Origin: Chengkuizengella sediminis
Lineage (GTDB): Bacteria; Bacillota; Bacilli; Paenibacillales; KCTC-33759
DNA: 45,677 nucleotides
Assembly: GCF_010078385.1 (NCBI RefSeq)
Contig: NZ_SIJC01000019.1
Coordinates: 1-45,677, forward strand
Direction of reading: 5' to 3'
The position numbers were made by a program, and so were the translations under genes. The notes under the pieces are model-generated. The model worked only from the letters and a program-made list of their open reading frames with translations, searched no databases and was not told where the DNA came from. This document shows, piece by piece, positions 44,881-45,677 of this stretch; positions within the stretch are counted from its first letter, which is position 1, and each line of letters opens with the position of its first letter.

Positions 44881-44914
44881 TATACTATGAAAGGAAAATC
44901 TATTTTGATTGGAC
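44881..44914 (-). promoter_or_regulatory. Dispersed sigma-K-type promoter 9 (minus strand)
   Basis: On the minus strand GTCCAA (44914-44909), 19 bases, CATAGTATA (44889-44881), 33 bases before the ATG at 44848. Confidence 0.75.
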
Positions 44915-44929
44915 GGGTGTCTTAGGGTA

Positions 44930-44985
44930 AGTACACATTTTTCATAGATTAAAACCCCACTATAAATAGTGAGGTTTACATCAAA
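44930..44985 (-). repeat. Inverted partial third copy of the 220-base repeat
   Basis: Complement of the TGTGTACTT block and of the AACCTCACTA/TAGTGGGGTT hairpin (44951-44977), in the order expected upstream of promoter 9. Confidence 0.7.
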
Positions 44986-45104
44986 TTGAAAGTGGTCTTC
45001 TGTTTTTTTGAAATAGTTCTAGTTTTATTTATTCTCTTAATCCATCATATGTTTTTATGAGTGTTTTGATTGGGTGTTTGTTTTGGAAATATTAAATTGT
45101 GCTC

Positions 45105-45148
45105 TTGCGTATCCTCCTGTACCTCTTATATAATAAGAACAAATGTTC
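45105..45148 (+). promoter_or_regulatory. SOS-type promoter with LexA box before yolD-like gene
   Basis: TTGCGT (45105-45110), 18 bases, TATAAT (45129-45134), then GAACAAATGTTC (45137-45148), a perfect match to the Bacillus LexA/DinR core GAAC-N4-GTTC. The site overlaps the expected transcription start and would block it until DNA damage. Confidence 0.75.
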
Positions 45149-45164
45149 TTAAGGGGTGAAACAA

Positions 45165-45506
45165 ATGAAAGAAAATAAACTAACACCTGGTTCTAATATG
45201 ATGTGGGAAGCAAGCCGTATAATACTACCTGAACATAAAGAACTCATGAACTATTATCAAAAAGAAAGAAATAGAAAAACGAAACCAGAACTTGCAGAGG
45301 AAGAAGTCAATATTATATCTCAACAGTTATCAGATTCCATGTTAAGTAAATCAAAAATTACAGTTGAATTGTTCAGAGCTTTTGGTCAGAATGCATTTAA
45401 GACTGGAACAGTAGCTAAATTCGATACCCAATTAAGACAAATTAAATTAGAGCATGAGCATGAATATGAGTGGATTAAGTTTGGTGATATTGTGGGGGTG
45501 TCCTGA
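45165..45506 (+). CDS. YolD-like family protein
   Basis: 113 residues resembling YolD/YqjX-type proteins that are usually encoded with a Y-family DNA polymerase (UvrX/YqjW) and induced by SOS. Typical are the N-terminal MMWEASRIILPEHKE and the C-terminal IKFGDIVGV strand. ATG 45165 follows AAGGGGTG; an in-frame GTG at 45156 is within that site. The LexA box upstream fits. The expected polymerase gene is missing; a 20-codon truncated frame overlaps the stop. Confidence 0.75.
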   Translation: MKENKLTPGSNMMWEASRIILPEHKELMNYYQKERNRKTKPELAEEEVNIISQQLSDSMLSKSKITVELFRAFGQNAFKTGTVAKFDTQLRQIKLEHEHEYEWIKFGDIVGVS

Positions 45507-45568
45507 TGCTTACCGACCTTGAAAGAAAAGTATTGCGTATTCTGTATAATAGATTTTTTTATTTATAG
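45506..45568 (+). pseudogene. Truncated phage-type frame after yolD-like gene
   Basis: ATG 45506 overlaps the YolD stop (TGATG) and gives MLTDLERKVLRILYNRFFYL, then TAG. The first 15 residues look like the start of a helix-turn-helix or phage protein, cut short. Promoter 10 begins 57 bases later, so the rest was probably replaced by a cassette. Confidence 0.45.
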
Positions 45569-45624
45569 CAAGATATAAGTATAAGGAATAGGAGAGAACA
45601 CAATTTTGCTACATTGTTATTTAA

Positions 45625-45658
45625 GTCCAATCGAATAGATTTCTTACCGCATAAAATA
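45625..45658 (+). promoter_or_regulatory. Dispersed sigma-K-type promoter 10
   Basis: GTCCAA (45625-45630), 19 bases, CATAAAATA (45650-45658), 19 bases from the right edge. A further spore-type gene is expected just outside the window. Confidence 0.7.
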
Positions 45659-45677
45659 TCATAAAGTTATTTCGATT

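Noticed and set aside
44733-44930. Plus-strand frame of 65 codons opposite the YjcZ-like gene 4
   Set aside because: It is the antisense of a gene with clear family features, ribosome binding site and promoter.

Overview
The window looks like a low-GC, endospore-forming Firmicute of the order Bacillales. Supporting genes are gerE, gerM, a YhcN/YlaJ-type lipoprotein, four YjcZ-like small proteins, ecsAB, an Fnr with the Bacillus-type C-terminal cysteine cluster, and a FapR-type operator. The combination of pyruvate formate-lyase, AdhE and an SLH-domain amidase points toward Paenibacillaceae-like relatives rather than Bacillus subtilis itself; this is inference. The length is not round, the left end cuts a P-type ATPase and the right end lies in a copy of a dispersed promoter, so the window may be a whole contig.

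Layout. 1-1.6 kb: a 5'-truncated P1B-4 metal ATPase whose broken end abuts an unrelated reading frame. 1.7-9.2 kb: kdgK-kdgA, a PHP phosphatase, a LysR regulator, CheX, an SDR, YkuS and ecsAB. 9.2-13 kb: an intergenic repeat element, a GNAT pseudogene, an aminotransferase, psd and a YrzQ-like protein. 13-17 kb: the glycerol module glpP-glpK-glpD, with a long terminator hairpin in the glpD leader that is the expected target of GlpP. 17-23.9 kb: a mixed-acid fermentation module, adhE-pflB-pflA, next to fnr; adhE has an FNR box centred at about -41.5. 24-31.2 kb: an unknown protein, fabH with a FapR-type operator, a YhcN-like lipoprotein, gerE, a methyltransferase, pgpA and gerM-rph-rdgB. 31.2-33.7 kb: a second copy of the intergenic repeat element, then an AsnO-like asparagine synthetase.

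34-45.7 kb is an accessory region. It mixes short spore-type genes with pieces of a decayed prophage: a portal fragment, recU, an ArpU-like regulator, a frameshifted terS, a second small terminase-like gene, a terL fragment and a lysis cassette. Ten copies of one promoter architecture, GTCCAA-N19-CATAnnnTA (N18 in one), are spread through this region, nine on + and one on -. The CATAnnnTA box fits the -10 of sigma-K. They precede YjcZ-like proteins, a family of three intact and one broken beta-rich paralogues, and a Cys-rich duplicated protein. Promoter, gene and terminator appear to have been duplicated together as cassettes.

The most interesting hypothesis is that mother-cell (sigma-K) expression units have spread through a dead prophage, and that its lysis genes, which lie between inverted copies of such a unit, could be or become sporulation-controlled. 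No tRNA, rRNA or CRISPR array was recognised.
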